Shown in pieces: positions 16,649 through 31,887 of a DNA stretch of 64,000 nt; position 1 is the stretch's first letter, and every line of letters starts with the position of its first letter. Origin of the DNA: Rhodospirillales bacterium (GTDB lineage Bacteria; Pseudomonadota; Alphaproteobacteria; Acetobacterales; Acetobacteraceae); assembly GCA_025359905.1 (NCBI GenBank), contig JANYDF010000118.1:1-64000 (forward strand). Direction: 5' to 3'. A program made the position numbers and the translations under genes. The notes below the pieces were generated by a model. The model worked only from the letters and a program-made list of their open reading frames with translations. It was not told the origin of the DNA and made no database searches.

Positions 16649-17483
16649 CCGCGCTGCCGCGCTGCTGTCGGCTCTGCTGGCGGCTCTGCTGGCGGCTCTG
16701 CTGGCGGCTCTGCTGATCGGCGCCTGCGGTTCGGCGCAAGCTGCGCCAGAGACGATGCGCGTCTGCGCCGACCCGGACAGCTTGCCGTTTTCCAACCAGC
16801 GCGGCGAGGGGTTCGAGGACAAGATCGCTGGCGTGCTGGCTGCCGATCTGGGGATGAAGCTGGCGTTCGCGTGGAGTTCGGCGCGGCGCGGCTTTCTGCG
16901 CCGCACTCTGTTCGCGGGCGCCTGCGACGTGGTCATGGCGGTGCCCGATGGCTTCCCGGCGGTGGCCACGACCAAGCCGTATTACCGCTCCAGCTACGTC
17001 GCCGTTTCGCGCATGGCGCAGCGCCTGCCGCCGGTGGATTTCGACGCGCCAGGGCTGCGAGCACTGAAGATTGGCCTGCCCGCGCTCGGCGCCGACGGCG
17101 CCAATACGCCGCCGGCGCAGGCGCTGGCGCGGCGCGGGATCGCCGATAACATCACCGGCTTCCCGGTCTTTGGCAGCGTGCCGCAAGGCCAGCCGGGCCG
17201 GATCGTCGATGCGGTGGCGGCTGGCGAGATCGATCTGGCGCTGCTCTGGGGGCCGGTGGGCGGCTACTTCGCCCAGCGTCATCCGGGCGAACTGGCGGTG
17301 ACCCCGGTGCTAGCCGACCCCGCCCAGCCGGAACTGGCGTTCGTGTTCGCCATCTCGCTCGGCGTGCGCAAGGCCGACACCGCGCGGCGCGATGCGCTGG
17401 ACGGCGCGCTGATCCGGCGCGCGGCCGAGATCGCCGCCATCCTGCACGGCTACGGCGTGCCGCTGGCCGAGAGTCCGCCATGA
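16629..17483 (+). CDS. MxaJ/XoxJ-like periplasmic solute-binding protein
   Basis: A 284-residue periplasmic-binding-protein fold protein of the quinoprotein-dehydrogenase-associated (MxaJ/XoxJ) class, thought to help mature or activate the PQQ dehydrogenase. The N-terminal signal sequence is built from a 12-bp tandem repeat and ends IGACGSAQA. The mature start MRVCADPDSLPFSNQRGEGF is typical of the family, followed by FAWSSARRGFLRRTL and DVVMAVPDGF. It overlaps the dehydrogenase gene by 20 bp, and an ATGA overlap marks the reading frame that leads into the cytochrome gene. The context with a cytochrome c supports the assignment. Confidence 0.85.
   Translation: MFSNCRNRAAALLSALLAALLAALLAALLIGACGSAQAAPETMRVCADPDSLPFSNQRGEGFEDKIAGVLAADLGMKLAFAWSSARRGFLRRTLFAGACDVVMAVPDGFPAVATTKPYYRSSYVAVSRMAQRLPPVDFDAPGLRALKIGLPALGADGANTPPAQALARRGIADNITGFPVFGSVPQGQPGRIVDAVAAGEIDLALLWGPVGGYFAQRHPGELAVTPVLADPAQPELAFVFAISLGVRKADTARRDALDGALIRRAAEIAAILHGYGVPLAESPP
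16669..16716 (+). repeat. 12-bp tandem repeat in signal-peptide coding region
   Basis: Four near-perfect copies of CGGCTCTGCTGG run from 16669 to 16716, the last with one changed base at its end. Each adds four residues (A-L-L-A) to the hydrophobic core of the MxaJ-like signal peptide. Copy-number change by slippage would alter the length of the hydrophobic core without a frameshift. Confidence 0.85.
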
Positions 17484-17527
17484 CCCTGCGCGCGGCGCGT
17501 GGCCGCATGCTTCAAGGAGACCGCACG

Positions 17528-17899
17528 ATGCGCGTTCTGCTCGCTCTGCTGGGATCGTTCGCTATCGCGGCATCGCTGGCGTTGCCAGCGATTGCCGATC
17601 CGGCCCCGCCAGCGGCGCCGCCGGTGCTCAGTTCGGCGGCACAGGGCCGCAAATTGTATTTGAAGCTGAACTGCTATGGCTGCCACGGCATGCACGGCTA
17701 CGGCACCATGGGGCCGAACATCGCGCGCCAGGGCGACATCGTCGAGGCGCTGCGCGGCGGCGGCGCGCAGGGTATGCCATCGTACGCCAAGCTGGTCAGT
17801 ATCGCCGACATCATTGCGCTCAGCGCCTATCTGCAATCCATCGGCACGCCCGCCGAACCGGCATTCTTGCGCTGGTGGGAAGCCGTTCCGAGCCAGTAG
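17528..17899 (+). CDS. Periplasmic c-type cytochrome (class I)
   Basis: A 123-residue monohaem cytochrome c, probably the electron acceptor of the PQQ dehydrogenase (XoxG/MxaG role). A signal peptide ends at ALPAIADPA; the haem motif NCYGCHG is at about residues 49-55 and the probable axial Met is in GGAQGMPSY. The ATG at 17528 follows AAGGAG with 8-nt spacing and yields a proper signal peptide; an in-frame ATG at 17480 overlapping the previous stop is less likely. It is small, as expected for such partners. Confidence 0.9.
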   Translation: MRVLLALLGSFAIAASLALPAIADPAPPAAPPVLSSAAQGRKLYLKLNCYGCHGMHGYGTMGPNIARQGDIVEALRGGGAQGMPSYAKLVSIADIIALSAYLQSIGTPAEPAFLRWWEAVPSQ

Positions 17900-19027
<1,128 letters not shown>

Positions 19028-19031
19028 GATC

Positions 19032-20227
<1,196 letters not shown>

Positions 20228-20228
<1 letters not shown>

Positions 20229-21103
20229 TGGCGATCCTGGTGGACGCCAATACGCGCGTCATCACCCAAGGCTTCACCGGCGCGCAAGGTACGTTCCATT
20301 CGGAACAGGCCATCGCGTATGGCACCAAGGTTGTGGGCGGTGTGACCCCCGGTAAGGGCGGCACCAAGCATCTCGATCTGCCGGTGTTCGACACCGTGGC
20401 CGAAGCGGTCGCGGTGACCGGCGCCAATGCGAGTGCCATCTATGTGCCGCCGCCGTTCGCGGCGGACGCCATCCTGGAAGCCATCGACGCCGGGGTGAAG
20501 CTGATCGTGACCATCACCGAGGGTATCCCGGTGCTGGACATGGTGCGCGTCAAGCGGGCGCTGTCCGGCAGCCAGTCGCGGCTGATCGGCCCGAATTGCC
20601 CGGGCGTGATCACGCCGGACGCTTGCAAGATCGGCATCATGCCGGGCCACATCCACCGGCGCGGCAAGGTCGGCATCGTCTCGCGCTCTGGCACGCTGAC
20701 CTATGAGGCGGTGGCGCAAACCACGGCGGCGGGCCTGGGGCAGAGCACCTGCGTGGGCATCGGCGGCGACCCGGTGAAGGGCACCGATTTCATCGAAATC
20801 CTGGAAATGTTCCTGGCCGACGATGAGACCGAGGCGATCATCATGATCGGCGAAATCGGCGGGCAGAGCGAAATCGATGCCTCCGAGTTCCTGGCCGCCA
20901 ACAAAATCAAGAAGCCGACCGTGGGCTTCATCGCCGGGGTGACCGCGCCCCCGGGCCGCCGCATGGGCCATGCCGGTGCGGTGATCAGCGGCGGGCGCGA
21001 CACAGCACAGGCCAAGATCGAGGCAATGCGCCTGGCCGGCATCCACGTCGCCGAAAGCCCGGCGGCGCTGGGCAGCACCATGGTGCGGGCGCTGCGCGGC
21101 TAA
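20228..21103 (+). CDS. sucD: Succinyl-CoA synthetase subunit alpha
   Basis: The CoA-binding, phosphohistidine-bearing subunit, 291 residues. The CoA site is [19 protein letters not shown] and [20 protein letters not shown], and the phosphorylated active-site His is in [33 protein letters not shown] is the second family signature. A strong GC hairpin follows the stop, suggesting that the mdh-sucC-sucD transcript ends here, before the convergent secreted-protein gene. Confidence 0.97.
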
Positions 21104-21121
21104 ACCACACCGAACAGTGAT

Positions 21122-21149
21122 CCGGCCCGGGGCGCGTGCCCTGGGCCGG
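21122..21149. terminator. GC hairpin after sucD
   Basis: A stem of CCGGCCC-GGGC pairing with GCCC-GGGCCGG (one mismatch, 4-nt loop) lies 18 bp after the sucD stop and 30 bp before the stop of the convergent gene. No T-run follows, so it is a candidate 3' end or Rho-dependent terminator for both strands. Confidence 0.5.
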
Positions 21150-21178
21150 GCCTGATCGCGCCGCCAGTCTGCTCAGGA

Positions 21179-21697
21179 TTATGGCATCCACCCGGCCTGC
21201 AATACGCCGCGGATAATCACGCTTTGCACGCCGCCGCCGCCGGAAAATGGGCCTGGGGTGATATCGGTGCAGATCGTCGCGTTGCTGTTGATCGCCGCCG
21301 GAGTATGCACGGTGGCCGACGTTCCGCCCTGACCCGCGCTGCTCAAAGTGATGGTGCTTTCCAGCACGATCACACCGAAGCCGCCTCCGGTCTTGGGCAC
21401 CGCCGACAGCCGCAGCGTCTGCTGTTGGCCCGCTTCTGCCGCACCGGTGGGAGCGTTGTACTGCCAGTCGATATCGGTGATCAGGAACACGTTGCCGGCC
21501 GGAATGACGAAGCTTCCCAGCGAATTGCCAGATGCGCCGCTGCGCGAGAAGACGTAACCGTTTTGGCAAATACCCGGCGCGCCGCCGGCCAATTCCAGCA
21601 TCACCACGCGCGCAACGGCGGTCTGCGCCAGCGCTTGGGGTGCCGCCAACCCGGCTAGTCCGATGGCGAGCGCCAAAGCCGCAACGGGTCTGTTCAT
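21179..21697 (-). CDS. Secreted hypothetical protein (172 aa)
   Basis: I recognise no family. Residues 1 to about 25 (AALALAIGLAGLAAPQALA) form a clear Sec signal peptide. The mature part is a small beta-rich, Gly/Thr/Ser-rich domain with a likely disulfide (Cys in GICQNGYVF and in NATICTDI), resembling secreted carbohydrate- or surface-associated beta-sandwich proteins only in general composition. It is encoded alone on the minus strand inside the TCA gene cluster, splitting sucCD from sucAB, so it was probably inserted there. Confidence 0.7.
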   Translation of the reverse strand: MNRPVAALALAIGLAGLAAPQALAQTAVARVVMLELAGGAPGICQNGYVFSRSGASGNSLGSFVIPAGNVFLITDIDWQYNAPTGAAEAGQQQTLRLSAVPKTGGGFGVIVLESTITLSSAGQGGTSATVHTPAAINSNATICTDITPGPFSGGGGVQSVIIRGVLQAGWMP

Positions 21698-21800
21698 GGT
21701 TCGGTGTCTTCCCTGACGGTTCGCGGAGTGCAGATTTTCGGAGTGGTAACTCTACGGTTACAACGCCGGCACGTCTTCTCAATCAGCGCAGCCGGCGTTA

Positions 21801-21970
21801 TACCAATTCTCGTGGGCGACAACCCATGATCCATTCAATCGTCATCGCCGGGCTTGACCCGGCGATCCATGTCAGCGCTCGGTGTTAGACGCGAGATGCT
21901 CTGTGCGGCGCCATGGATTGCCGGGTCAGGCCCGGCAACGACGATGAGTATTGGTCAGCGAGATTTGGTA
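21801..21970. mobile_element. 170-bp MITE, copy 2, with TTA target duplication
   Basis: The same element as at 4430-4599, in opposite orientation. Its right end (read on the minus strand) begins TACCAAATCTCGCTGACCAA as in copy 1, and its left end is slightly diverged (TACCAATTCT). It is flanked by TTA at 21798-21800 and TTA at 21971-21973. It lies in the 523-bp gap between the secreted-protein gene and sucA; the rest of that gap (21698-21797 and 21974-22220) shows no gene or clear signal. Confidence 0.85.
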
Positions 21971-22220
21971 TTAGCGCTGCGTGCGCCGGTTGAACGTCTG
22001 TGTTGCCGGCAGCATCGGGGTTCCAAAATACGGTCCGCCCGGCTATGGCTGCGGCGGAACCGTCGCCGTGGCGGCCATTGAGCGCTGGCCAGGGATCGCT
22101 GCGATATGCGCCAATGGCTGGGCTGGGGGCCAGACGTCCCACCGCTAACGCTGTTGTGCACCGCTATGTAACGGCTCTGCGCCACACTGGCCGCAGACAC
22201 TGAAGCACGAAGGACTTCCG

Positions 22221-25085
<2,865 letters not shown>

Positions 25086-25118
25086 CCTTTCCCGTTCGGA
25101 TCAGGAACCAAGCGCATC

Positions 25119-26351
25119 ATGGCGACCGAGATCAAAGTGCCCACGCTGGGCGAGAGCGTCACCACCGCCACCATCGCGCGCTGGCTGAAGCAGCCGGGCG
25201 ACGCGGTGGCGGCCGATGAGCCGCTGGTCGAACTGGAAACCGACAAAGTTACCGTCGAAATCAACGCCCCGGCTGCTGGGCGGTTGGGCGCGCAGTTCTT
25301 CGCGGCCGGTGCGGAAGTCGAAGTCGGCACGATTTTGAGTGAGATCGTCGACGGTGGCGCTGCCGCGGCCCCGCCGCCGATGGCAACACCGCTGCCGCCC
25401 GCTGGCGTGCAGCCGCCCTTGCAGGCGCCCGGCCCAGTGGCGCGCCCGGCTTCGGCGCCGCACGCGCCGCTGCCCGCCGCCGCCAAGATGATGAGCGAGC
25501 AGCAGGTCAGCGCTGAGCAGATCGGGGCGGGCGAAGGCAAGGACGGCCGCATCACCAAGGGCGACGTGATTGCCTTCCTCAATCGCCCGGCCCCGGTGGT
25601 TCCGGCCGTCAACGTGCCGCCAGCCCCGAAGCCGCCGCGCGCGGCGGAGTCCGGCGAGGAGCGGGTGAAAATGACCCGCCTGCGCCGCACCATCGCGGCG
25701 CGGCTGAAGGAAGCGCAGAACACCGCTGCGATGTTGACCACCTTCAACGAGGTGGACATGTCGGCGGCGATGGCGCTGCGCAGCGAATACAAGGATGCGT
25801 TCGAGAAGAAGCACGGCGGCGTCCGGCTCGGATTCATGAGCTTCTTCGTGCGCGCCTGCGTGGCCGCCCTGAAGGAATTCCCGGCGGTCAACGCCGAGAT
25901 CGACGGCGATGAACTGGTCTACAAGAATTTCGTTCACATGGGCATCGCGGTCGGGGGCGCGAACGGCCTCGTGGTTCCCGTGGTGCGCAACGCCGACAAT
26001 TTGAGCTTCGCCGGGATCGAGAAGGCTATCGCCGACCTCGGCAAGCGGGCCCGCGACGGCGCGTTGAAGCTGGAAGAACTGACTGGCGGCACGTTCAGCA
26101 TCACCAACGGCGGCATCTACGGCAGCCTGATGTCGACCCCGATCCTGAACCCGCCGCAATCCGGCATTCTCGGCATGCACAAAATTCAGGATCGCCCGGT
26201 CGCCATCGGCGGCAAGGTCGAAATCCGCCCGATGATGTACGTGGCGCTGAGCTACGATCACCGCATCGTCGACGGCAAGGAAGCGGTGTCGTTCCTGGTG
26301 CGGGTCAAGGAAGGCGTGGAAGATCCGCGCCGGTTGCTGCTGGGACTGTAA
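25119..26351 (+). CDS. sucB: Dihydrolipoyllysine-residue succinyltransferase (E2)
   Basis: Core acyltransferase of the 2-oxoglutarate dehydrogenase complex, 410 residues. The lipoyl domain is at residues 1-77 with the lipoylated K43 in [17 protein letters not shown]; a Pro/Ala linker follows. The E3-binding domain is at about residues 125-155 ([20 protein letters not shown]). The catalytic domain is at about residues 180-410, with the active-site [16 protein letters not shown] near the C-terminus. It starts 33 bp after sucA and 36 bp before lpd. Confidence 0.96.
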   Translation: MATEIKVPTLGESVTTATIARWLKQPGDAVAADEPLVELETDKVTVEINAPAAGRLGAQFFAAGAEVEVGTILSEIVDGGAAAAPPPMATPLPPAGVQPPLQAPGPVARPASAPHAPLPAAAKMMSEQQVSAEQIGAGEGKDGRITKGDVIAFLNRPAPVVPAVNVPPAPKPPRAAESGEERVKMTRLRRTIAARLKEAQNTAAMLTTFNEVDMSAAMALRSEYKDAFEKKHGGVRLGFMSFFVRACVAALKEFPAVNAEIDGDELVYKNFVHMGIAVGGANGLVVPVVRNADNLSFAGIEKAIADLGKRARDGALKLEELTGGTFSITNGGIYGSLMSTPILNPPQSGILGMHKIQDRPVAIGGKVEIRPMMYVALSYDHRIVDGKEAVSFLVRVKEGVEDPRRLLLGL

Positions 26352-26387
26352 GTCCGCCACCGACACCGTTTTGAGAGTGCCCGCCCC

Positions 26388-27776
26388 ATGAGCGACTCCT
26401 TCGACGTCATCGTCATCGGCTCCGGCCCTGGCGGCTATGTGTGCGCCATTCGCGCCGCCCAGCTCGGCATGAAAGTGGCCTGCGTGGAAAGGCGCGCGAC
26501 ACTGGGCGGCACCTGCCTGAACGTCGGCTGCATTCCGTCCAAGGCGCTGCTGCAATCCAGCGAAGTATTCGCCGAAGCGGGCCACATGAAGGACCACGGC
26601 GTGCTGGTCGGCGAGGTGAAGCTCGATCTCGACCGCATGCAAGACCGCAAGGGCGAAGTGGTGTCAGCCAACACCAAGGGCGTCGAGTTCCTGTTCAACA
26701 AGAACAAGGTGACGTGGCTGAAGGGCGCCGGGAAAATCGTCGCACCCGGCAAGGTGGCCGTCGGCGCGAAGGAATACGGCGCCAAGCACATCGTGATCGC
26801 CACCGGCAGCGAGAGCGTGCCGCTGGCTGGTGTCGAGGTGGACGAGGACCGCATTGTGACCTCGACCGGCGCATTGGAACTGGAGGAAGTGCCCGGCCAT
26901 CTGGTGGTGATCGGCGGTGGCGTGATCGGGCTCGAGCTCGGCAGCGTGTGGCGCCGGCTGGGTGCGAAGGTGACGGTGGTCGAGTATCTCGACCGCTTGG
27001 TGCCGGGGATGGATGCCGAGATCGCCAAGACGTTCCAGCGCGTGCTGGCCAAGCAAGGCTTTGCCTTCAAGCTGTCCAGCAAAGTCACCGGCGCGGTGAC
27101 GGGCAAGGACGGCGTAATGCTGACCATCGAGCCCGCCAAGGGCGGACCCGCTGAGGAACTCAAGGCCGACGTGGTGCTGCTGGCGATTGGGCGGCGCGCG
27201 TTCACCGAGTCGCTCGGGCTGGCCGAGGTGGGTGTCGCCACCGATCCGCGCGGCCGGGTGGTGACCGACAAGCATTTTGCCACCACAGTCCCGGGCATCT
27301 ACGCCATCGGCGACGTGATCGCCGGGCCGATGCTGGCGCACAAGGCGGAAGATGAGGGCGTCGCACTGGCGGAAATCCTCGCCGGTCAGGCGGGCCATGT
27401 GAACTACGGCGTGATTCCGGGCATCGTTTACACGTGGCCCGAAGTGGCCTCGGTCGGCCAAACCGAGGAAGAACTGAAAGCTGGTGGTGTTTCCTACAAC
27501 ATCGGCAAATTCCCGTTCACCGCCAATGGCCGCGCGCGGGCGATGGGGATGACCGAAGGTTTCGTGAAAATCCTCGCCGACAAGGCCACCGACCGGCTGC
27601 TCGGCGCGCACATCATCGGCCCGGATGCCGGCACGCTGATCGCCGAGATTGCCACCGCGATGGAATTCGGCGCTTCGGCGGAGGACGTGGCGCGGATTTG
27701 CCACGCGCACCCGACGTTGAGCGAAGCGGTCAAGGAAGCGGCGTTGGCCGTGGCTGGCCGGGCGTTGCACATCTGA
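26388..27776 (+). CDS. lpdA: Dihydrolipoyl dehydrogenase (E3)
   Basis: FAD-dependent disulfide oxidoreductase that reoxidises lipoamide of the 2-oxoglutarate (and possibly pyruvate) complex. 462 residues: FAD motif [20 protein letters not shown], redox disulfide [13 protein letters not shown] (C43, C48), NAD motif [20 protein letters not shown], and the C-terminal catalytic HAHPTLSEA. It closes the sucAB operon. A 7-bp hairpin (GATGGGT/ACCCATC, 27784-27800) follows the stop. Confidence 0.96.
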   Translation: MSDSFDVIVIGSGPGGYVCAIRAAQLGMKVACVERRATLGGTCLNVGCIPSKALLQSSEVFAEAGHMKDHGVLVGEVKLDLDRMQDRKGEVVSANTKGVEFLFNKNKVTWLKGAGKIVAPGKVAVGAKEYGAKHIVIATGSESVPLAGVEVDEDRIVTSTGALELEEVPGHLVVIGGGVIGLELGSVWRRLGAKVTVVEYLDRLVPGMDAEIAKTFQRVLAKQGFAFKLSSKVTGAVTGKDGVMLTIEPAKGGPAEELKADVVLLAIGRRAFTESLGLAEVGVATDPRGRVVTDKHFATTVPGIYAIGDVIAGPMLAHKAEDEGVALAEILAGQAGHVNYGVIPGIVYTWPEVASVGQTEEELKAGGVSYNIGKFPFTANGRARAMGMTEGFVKILADKATDRLLGAHIIGPDAGTLIAEIATAMEFGASAEDVARICHAHPTLSEAVKEAALAVAGRALHI

Positions 27777-27812
27777 GCGCGGTGATGGGTTGCACCCATC
27801 CATAGCGCTCCC

Positions 27813-28784
27813 GTGCCGCTCTTCCTCCTCATCGCGGCACTGCTGATCGAAGCGGCCGCCGGTTACCCGGACGCGCTGTTCCGCGCCATCGGCCATCCAG
27901 TGGTGTGGATCGGCGGGCTGATCGGCTGGCTGGATCGCATGTTGAACCGGGAGGGTTCGGCCCCGGCGCTGCGGCGCGTCGCCGGTGTGGCGGCGTTGCT
28001 GCTGGCGCTGGCTGCGGCGGTCGTTCCGGCTGCCGCCCTGCAAACCGAAGCATTCAATACATTGCCTTCCGCGCTGGCGCTGCTGCTGCTGGCGGTGCTG
28101 GCCAGCAGTCTGCTGGCGCAGCGCAGCCTGTACGCGCATGTGCGTGACGTCGCCGCCGGGCTGGAACACGGCGGCCTTGCGGGCGGGCGGGCGGCGGTGT
28201 CGCGCATCGTCGGGCGCAATCCGAACATGCTGGACGAAGCGGGTGTGGCGCGGGCGGCCATCGAAAGTCTGGCGGAAAATTTCTCCGACGGCGTGGTGGC
28301 CCCGGCGTTCTGGTGTGCGGTGCTCGGCCTGCCCGGCATTGCCGCCTACAAAGCTGCCAACACGGCGGACAGCATGATCGGCCACCGCACCCCGCGCCAT
28401 GCGGCCTTCGGCTGGGCGGCGGCGCGGTTCGACGACGTGGTGAACCTGCCGGCGTCGCGCTTGTCGGCAATTTGGCTGGCGCTGGCGGCGGTGCTGTTGC
28501 CCGGCGGGTCGCCGTTGGCCGCCTTGCGCACCGTGGCGCGCGATGCGGGCAAGCACCGTTCGCCCAATGCCGGCTGGCCGGAAGCGGCGATGGCGGGCGC
28601 ACTCGGCCTGCGGCTGAACGGGCCGCGCGTCTATGGCAGCACCCGCGTCGAGGACGCCTGGATGGGCGAGGGGCGCGCGGACGCCGGACCCGCCGATATT
28701 CGCCGGGCGCTGGCGCTGTACCGGCTGGCCTGCGCCATCCAACTGGCCGCCGCCGTGGCGCTGGCCGTTACGCTGCTAGGCTGA
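27813..28784 (+). CDS. cbiB: Adenosylcobinamide-phosphate synthase (CbiB/CobD)
   Basis: Inner-membrane enzyme that attaches aminopropanol (or its phosphate) to adenosylcobyric acid. 323 residues with several hydrophobic helices. It starts at GTG 27813 ([20 protein letters not shown]) and contains the family [33 protein letters not shown] and [14 protein letters not shown] segments. It is the first cobalamin gene of the block, transcribed toward cobQ, and its last 17 bp overlap the cobQ 3' end on the other strand. A partner threonine-phosphate decarboxylase is not in the window. Confidence 0.93.
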   Translation: MPLFLLIAALLIEAAAGYPDALFRAIGHPVVWIGGLIGWLDRMLNREGSAPALRRVAGVAALLLALAAAVVPAAALQTEAFNTLPSALALLLLAVLASSLLAQRSLYAHVRDVAAGLEHGGLAGGRAAVSRIVGRNPNMLDEAGVARAAIESLAENFSDGVVAPAFWCAVLGLPGIAAYKAANTADSMIGHRTPRHAAFGWAAARFDDVVNLPASRLSAIWLALAAVLLPGGSPLAALRTVARDAGKHRSPNAGWPEAAMAGALGLRLNGPRVYGSTRVEDAWMGEGRADAGPADIRRALALYRLACAIQLAAAVALAVTLLG

Positions 28785-30231
28785 GCAGGCGCTCCACATC
28801 GACATGAAGCTCCAGATGCGCCGCCAGCGCATCGAGTGCAGCTTCCACTTCGCCGTCATGCGAGCGCGGCGCGGCGGTGGCCCCAAGGCTGCGCAGCCAC
28901 GTGGCGCGGGCGGCGTCGTTCAGGAACAGCCCGTGCACGTAGGTGCCGGCCACGCGGCCATTCGGCGACACCGCGCCGTCCGGGCGGCCGCCGCTGAAGT
29001 GCAGCAGCGGTGCGGCGGCGCCGGGGCCGGTGGTGCGGCCGATATGCATCTCGTAGCCGTCGAACGCAGCGCCAAACAGCGTGCCCTGCGCTGCCGCCAG
29101 ATGCTTGCCGCCGGTCAGCACGGTCTCGACATCCAGCAGCCCGAGCCCGTCCACCGCGCCGGGCGGGCCTTCGATGCCCTCCGGGTCGGCGATGCGCCGC
29201 CCCAGCATCTGATAGCCGCCGCACAGCCCCAGCACCCGGCCACCGGCGCGGATATGCGCCGCGATGTCGATGTCCCAGCCCTCGGCGCGCAAGGCGGCGA
29301 GGTCGGCGATGGTGGCTTTCGAGCCGGGCAGGATCACCACATCGGCATCGCGCGGCAGCGGCGTTCCACGTGGAACAAGGCTGAGCCGCACATCCGGCTC
29401 GGCGCGCAGCGGGTCGAGGTCGTCGAAATTCGAGATGAACGGCAGCAGCGGCACCGCGATGTGCAGCTTCGCACCGGGGCGGGCGGCGCTGGCCAGATCG
29501 GCCAGATCGGCCGCGTCCTCGGCGGGCAATGTCCGCACGGCGTCGAAAAACGGCACCAACCCGAGCGCAGGCCAGCCGGTGTGGGCACTGATCGCCGCCA
29601 TGCCATCGGCGAACAGGGAAAGATCGCCGCGCATCCGGTTGACGATGAACCCGCCGATCAACGCAGCGTCGGCAGGGTCGAGCACGGTATGCGTGCCAAC
29701 CAGACTGGCGATCACGCCGCCCCGGTCGATATCGCCGATCAACGCCACGGGCACGTTGGCCGCCCGCGCAAATCCCATGTTGGCGATGTCGTTACGCCGC
29801 AGATTGATCTCCGAGGCACTGCCCGCCCCTTCGACCAGCACAATGTCCGCTTGCGCGCTCAGTCGGTTGAAGCTCTCCAGAACCTGCGGCAGCAGGCCCG
29901 CTTTGAGCTCCTGATACGCACGGGCGCGGGCGCTGCCGGTCACGCGGCCTTGCACGACAATTTGCGCCCCGGTCTCGCTCTGCGGTTTCAGCAGCACCGG
30001 ATTCATATGGACTGACGGCGCCACGCCGCAGGCCCGCGCTTGCAGCATCTGCGCGCGGCCGATCTCGCCGCCATCGGCGGTGACGCCCGCGTTGTTGGAC
30101 ATGTTCTGCGGCTTGAACGGGCGCACCCGCAGACCGCGCAGCGTGAACGCGCGGCACAGACCGGCGACCAGCACGGATTTGCCGACGCTGCTGCCGGTGC
30201 CTTGGAACATCAGGGCGCGGGCGGTCACCAT
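28768..30231 (-). CDS. cobQ: Cobyric acid synthase
   Basis: Glutamine- and ATP-dependent amidation of adenosylcobyrinic acid a,c-diamide at four side chains. 487 residues from ATG 30231 ([20 protein letters not shown]), holding a deviant Walker A of the MinD/BioD type. [20 protein letters not shown] follows. The C-terminal GATase domain has the nucleophile Cys in [11 protein letters not shown] and the His in [11 protein letters not shown] longer open frame upstream lacks homology. Its 3' end overlaps cbiB on the opposite strand. It lies in the minus-strand unit cobU-cobO-cobQ, with 193 bp between cobO and cobQ that contain only a 16-codon frame with a good ribosome site. Confidence 0.95.
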   Translation of the reverse strand: MVTARALMFQGTGSSVGKSVLVAGLCRAFTLRGLRVRPFKPQNMSNNAGVTADGGEIGRAQMLQARACGVAPSVHMNPVLLKPQSETGAQIVVQGRVTGSARARAYQELKAGLLPQVLESFNRLSAQADIVLVEGAGSASEINLRRNDIANMGFARAANVPVALIGDIDRGGVIASLVGTHTVLDPADAALIGGFIVNRMRGDLSLFADGMAAISAHTGWPALGLVPFFDAVRTLPAEDAADLADLASAARPGAKLHIAVPLLPFISNFDDLDPLRAEPDVRLSLVPRGTPLPRDADVVILPGSKATIADLAALRAEGWDIDIAAHIRAGGRVLGLCGGYQMLGRRIADPEGIEGPPGAVDGLGLLDVETVLTGGKHLAAAQGTLFGAAFDGYEMHIGRTTGPGAAAPLLHFSGGRPDGAVSPNGRVAGTYVHGLFLNDAARATWLRSLGATAAPRSHDGEVEAALDALAAHLELHVDVERLLSLAA

Positions 30232-30424
30232 GTGCTGAGCGAAAAACCAAGCGACAGCAACAGGTCCAGCCGGTTCGCGTGACCCAAACTGATCAATGGC
30301 CCGGCGCCGGGAACGACCAGTACAACCCGGCGGCTCAACGCTCCGCCATTGCCGCCAATTGCTCCGGCGGCCGAACAACGTTCATCGCATCATCCTCCAG
30401 TGCGGCATAATACAGTTCCCCCGC

Positions 30425-31033
30425 CTAAAACTCGATGCCTTCCTGCGCCTTTACCCCGGCGGCGAAATGGTGCTTCACCAGCGCGAACTCGGTCACCAGA
30501 TCGGCCGCCGCGATCAGTTCCGGTTTGGCGTTACGGCCGGTGACCACGACATGCAGCCCGGCCGGGCGGGCCGCCAGATCGCGCAGTACATCGGCCAGTG
30601 GCAGGTAATCGTAGCGCAGTGCGATGTTCAGTTCGTCCAGCACCAGCAGCGCCAAATCCGGTTGCGCCATCAGTTCGACAGCTTTGGCCCAGGCCCGCGT
30701 GGCGGCGGCGATGTCGCGGGCGCGGTCCTGGGTTTCCCAGGTGAAGCCCTCGCCCATGCTGTGCCATTCCAGTTGATCGGACAGCCGCTCCAGCGCGCCG
30801 CGTTCGCCGGTCGACCACGCGCCCTTGATGAACTGCACCACGCCGACGCGCCGCCCGTGCCCGAGCATCCGCAAGGCAAGGCCGAAAGCGGCGGTGGATT
30901 TGCCCTTGCCCGGCCCGGTGTGGACGATCAGCAGGCCCTTTTCGACGGTTTTCGACGCCACCTCGGCGTCCTGCACCGCCTTGCGCTTCTCCATCTTGGC
31001 GCGGTGGCGGGCGGCTTCGTCGTCCTCGGTCAT
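30425..31033 (-). CDS. cobO: Cob(I)yrinic acid a,c-diamide adenosyltransferase
   Basis: Transfers the 5'-deoxyadenosyl group of ATP to the corrin cobalt. The 202-residue CobO/BtuR-family P-loop protein has HTGPGKGKSTAAFGLALRML (about residues 38-57), FIKGAWSTGERGALE, LVLDELNIALRYDYL and VVVTGRNAKPELIAAADLVT. Its start overlaps the cobU stop (ATGA), so the two are translationally coupled. Confidence 0.96.
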   Translation of the reverse strand: MTEDDEAARHRAKMEKRKAVQDAEVASKTVEKGLLIVHTGPGKGKSTAAFGLALRMLGHGRRVGVVQFIKGAWSTGERGALERLSDQLEWHSMGEGFTWETQDRARDIAAATRAWAKAVELMAQPDLALLVLDELNIALRYDYLPLADVLRDLAARPAGLHVVVTGRNAKPELIAAADLVTEFALVKHHFAAGVKAQEGIEF

Positions 31034-31524
31034 TTCACCCTCATTGGCAGCCCGGCCACCATGAACAGCACGCTGCCGGCCCGCGCCGCGAGATGCTGGT
31101 GCAGGCGTCCGGCTGCGTCGCGGAACCGCCGCGCCAGTGCGTTATCGGGCACGATGCCGAGCCCGACCTCGTTGCCGACCAGCACAGTGGCGGCGGTGCG
31201 CTGGTCCAGTGCGGCGTCCAGTGCTGCCGTGGCGGCGGCGATGTCGCGCTCGCTGAGCATCAGGTTGGTCAGCCACAGCGTCAGGCAATCCACCAGCGCC
31301 GGGTGCGGCGTGGCCAGTGCGGCGGGCAGATCGAGCGGCGCGTCGATGGTTTGCCAGCCTTCGCAGCGCCGGGCGCGGTGGATGGCGATGCGCTCGCGCA
31401 TTTCATCGTCCCACGCCTGCGCGGTGGCGATGTAGGCCCAGGGCGCCACTTCGGCCTCGATCAGCGCCTCGGCGTGGCGGCTTTTGCCGGAACGCGCGCC
31501 GCCGAGCACCAGGGTGAGAGCCAC
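31030..31524 (-). CDS. cobU: Adenosylcobinamide kinase / guanylyltransferase
   Basis: Bifunctional enzyme (CobU/CobP) that phosphorylates adenosylcobinamide and converts it to adenosylcobinamide-GDP. 164 residues: Walker A LVLGGARSGKSRHAE, IATAQAWDDEMRERIAIHRA, and VLVGNEVGLGIVPDNALARR. The start is GTG at 31524, four bases after a perfect AAAGGAGG site; a second GTCAAAGGAG copy lies about 19 bp further upstream, a small direct duplication. It heads the minus-strand operon diverging from the riboswitch-controlled operon, with under 70 bp between its start and the riboswitch 5' side. Confidence 0.94.
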   Translation of the reverse strand: MALTLVLGGARSGKSRHAEALIEAEVAPWAYIATAQAWDDEMRERIAIHRARRCEGWQTIDAPLDLPAALATPHPALVDCLTLWLTNLMLSERDIAAATAALDAALDQRTAATVLVGNEVGLGIVPDNALARRFRDAAGRLHQHLAARAGSVLFMVAGLPMRVK

Positions 31525-31590
31525 GCAACCTCCTTTGACGGCCGCGCTCCTTTGACGAGCGGCGGATGGCAGGCGTATGACACGCTACGA

Positions 31591-31760
31591 ATGGTCCTTC
31601 CACGCGGAAGGTGAAAAGGGAATGCGGTGCGGGGCTGACCCCCCAACGCCGCAGCTGCTCCCGCAACTGTGAGCGGAAAGCAGCCCGTCGCAGCGCCACT
31701 GGGAGCGATCCCGGGAAGGCTGGCGGGCCGCGTTCGATCCGCAAGCCAGGAGACCTGCCA
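31591..31760 (+). promoter_or_regulatory. Cobalamin riboswitch
   Basis: The leader contains the conserved cobalamin-riboswitch elements in order: TGGTCC...GGTGAAAAGGGAATGCGGTG, CCGCAGCTGCTCCCGCAACT (31647-31670 region), GCCACTGGGAGC, GGGAAGGCTGGCGGG, and the B12-box GCAAGCCAGGAGACCTGCC ending near 31759. It precedes the DUF1636-cobW-cobN-cobG-cobH-cobI-cobJ operon by about 128 bp and should repress it when adenosylcobalamin is plentiful. Boundaries are approximate. The divergent cobU operon does not carry a visible copy. Confidence 0.93.
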
Positions 31761-31887
31761 TTCAGGAATGACCGCGACGCCGGGCGGGATGCCCTGGTGG
31801 CGGTGCCGTGCGGCGGCCCGGCGGAGCGATCCGCCGGCTGGCATCCCATACATGTAAGGCGGCGCGACCGCGCCGTTGGGGGGTCCA

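Noticed and set aside
30300-30378. 16-codon frame with a strong ribosome site between cobO and cobQ ([16 protein letters not shown])
   Set aside because: It is too short to assign and without homology that I can see; it could be a leader peptide but there is no attenuator-like structure to support that.
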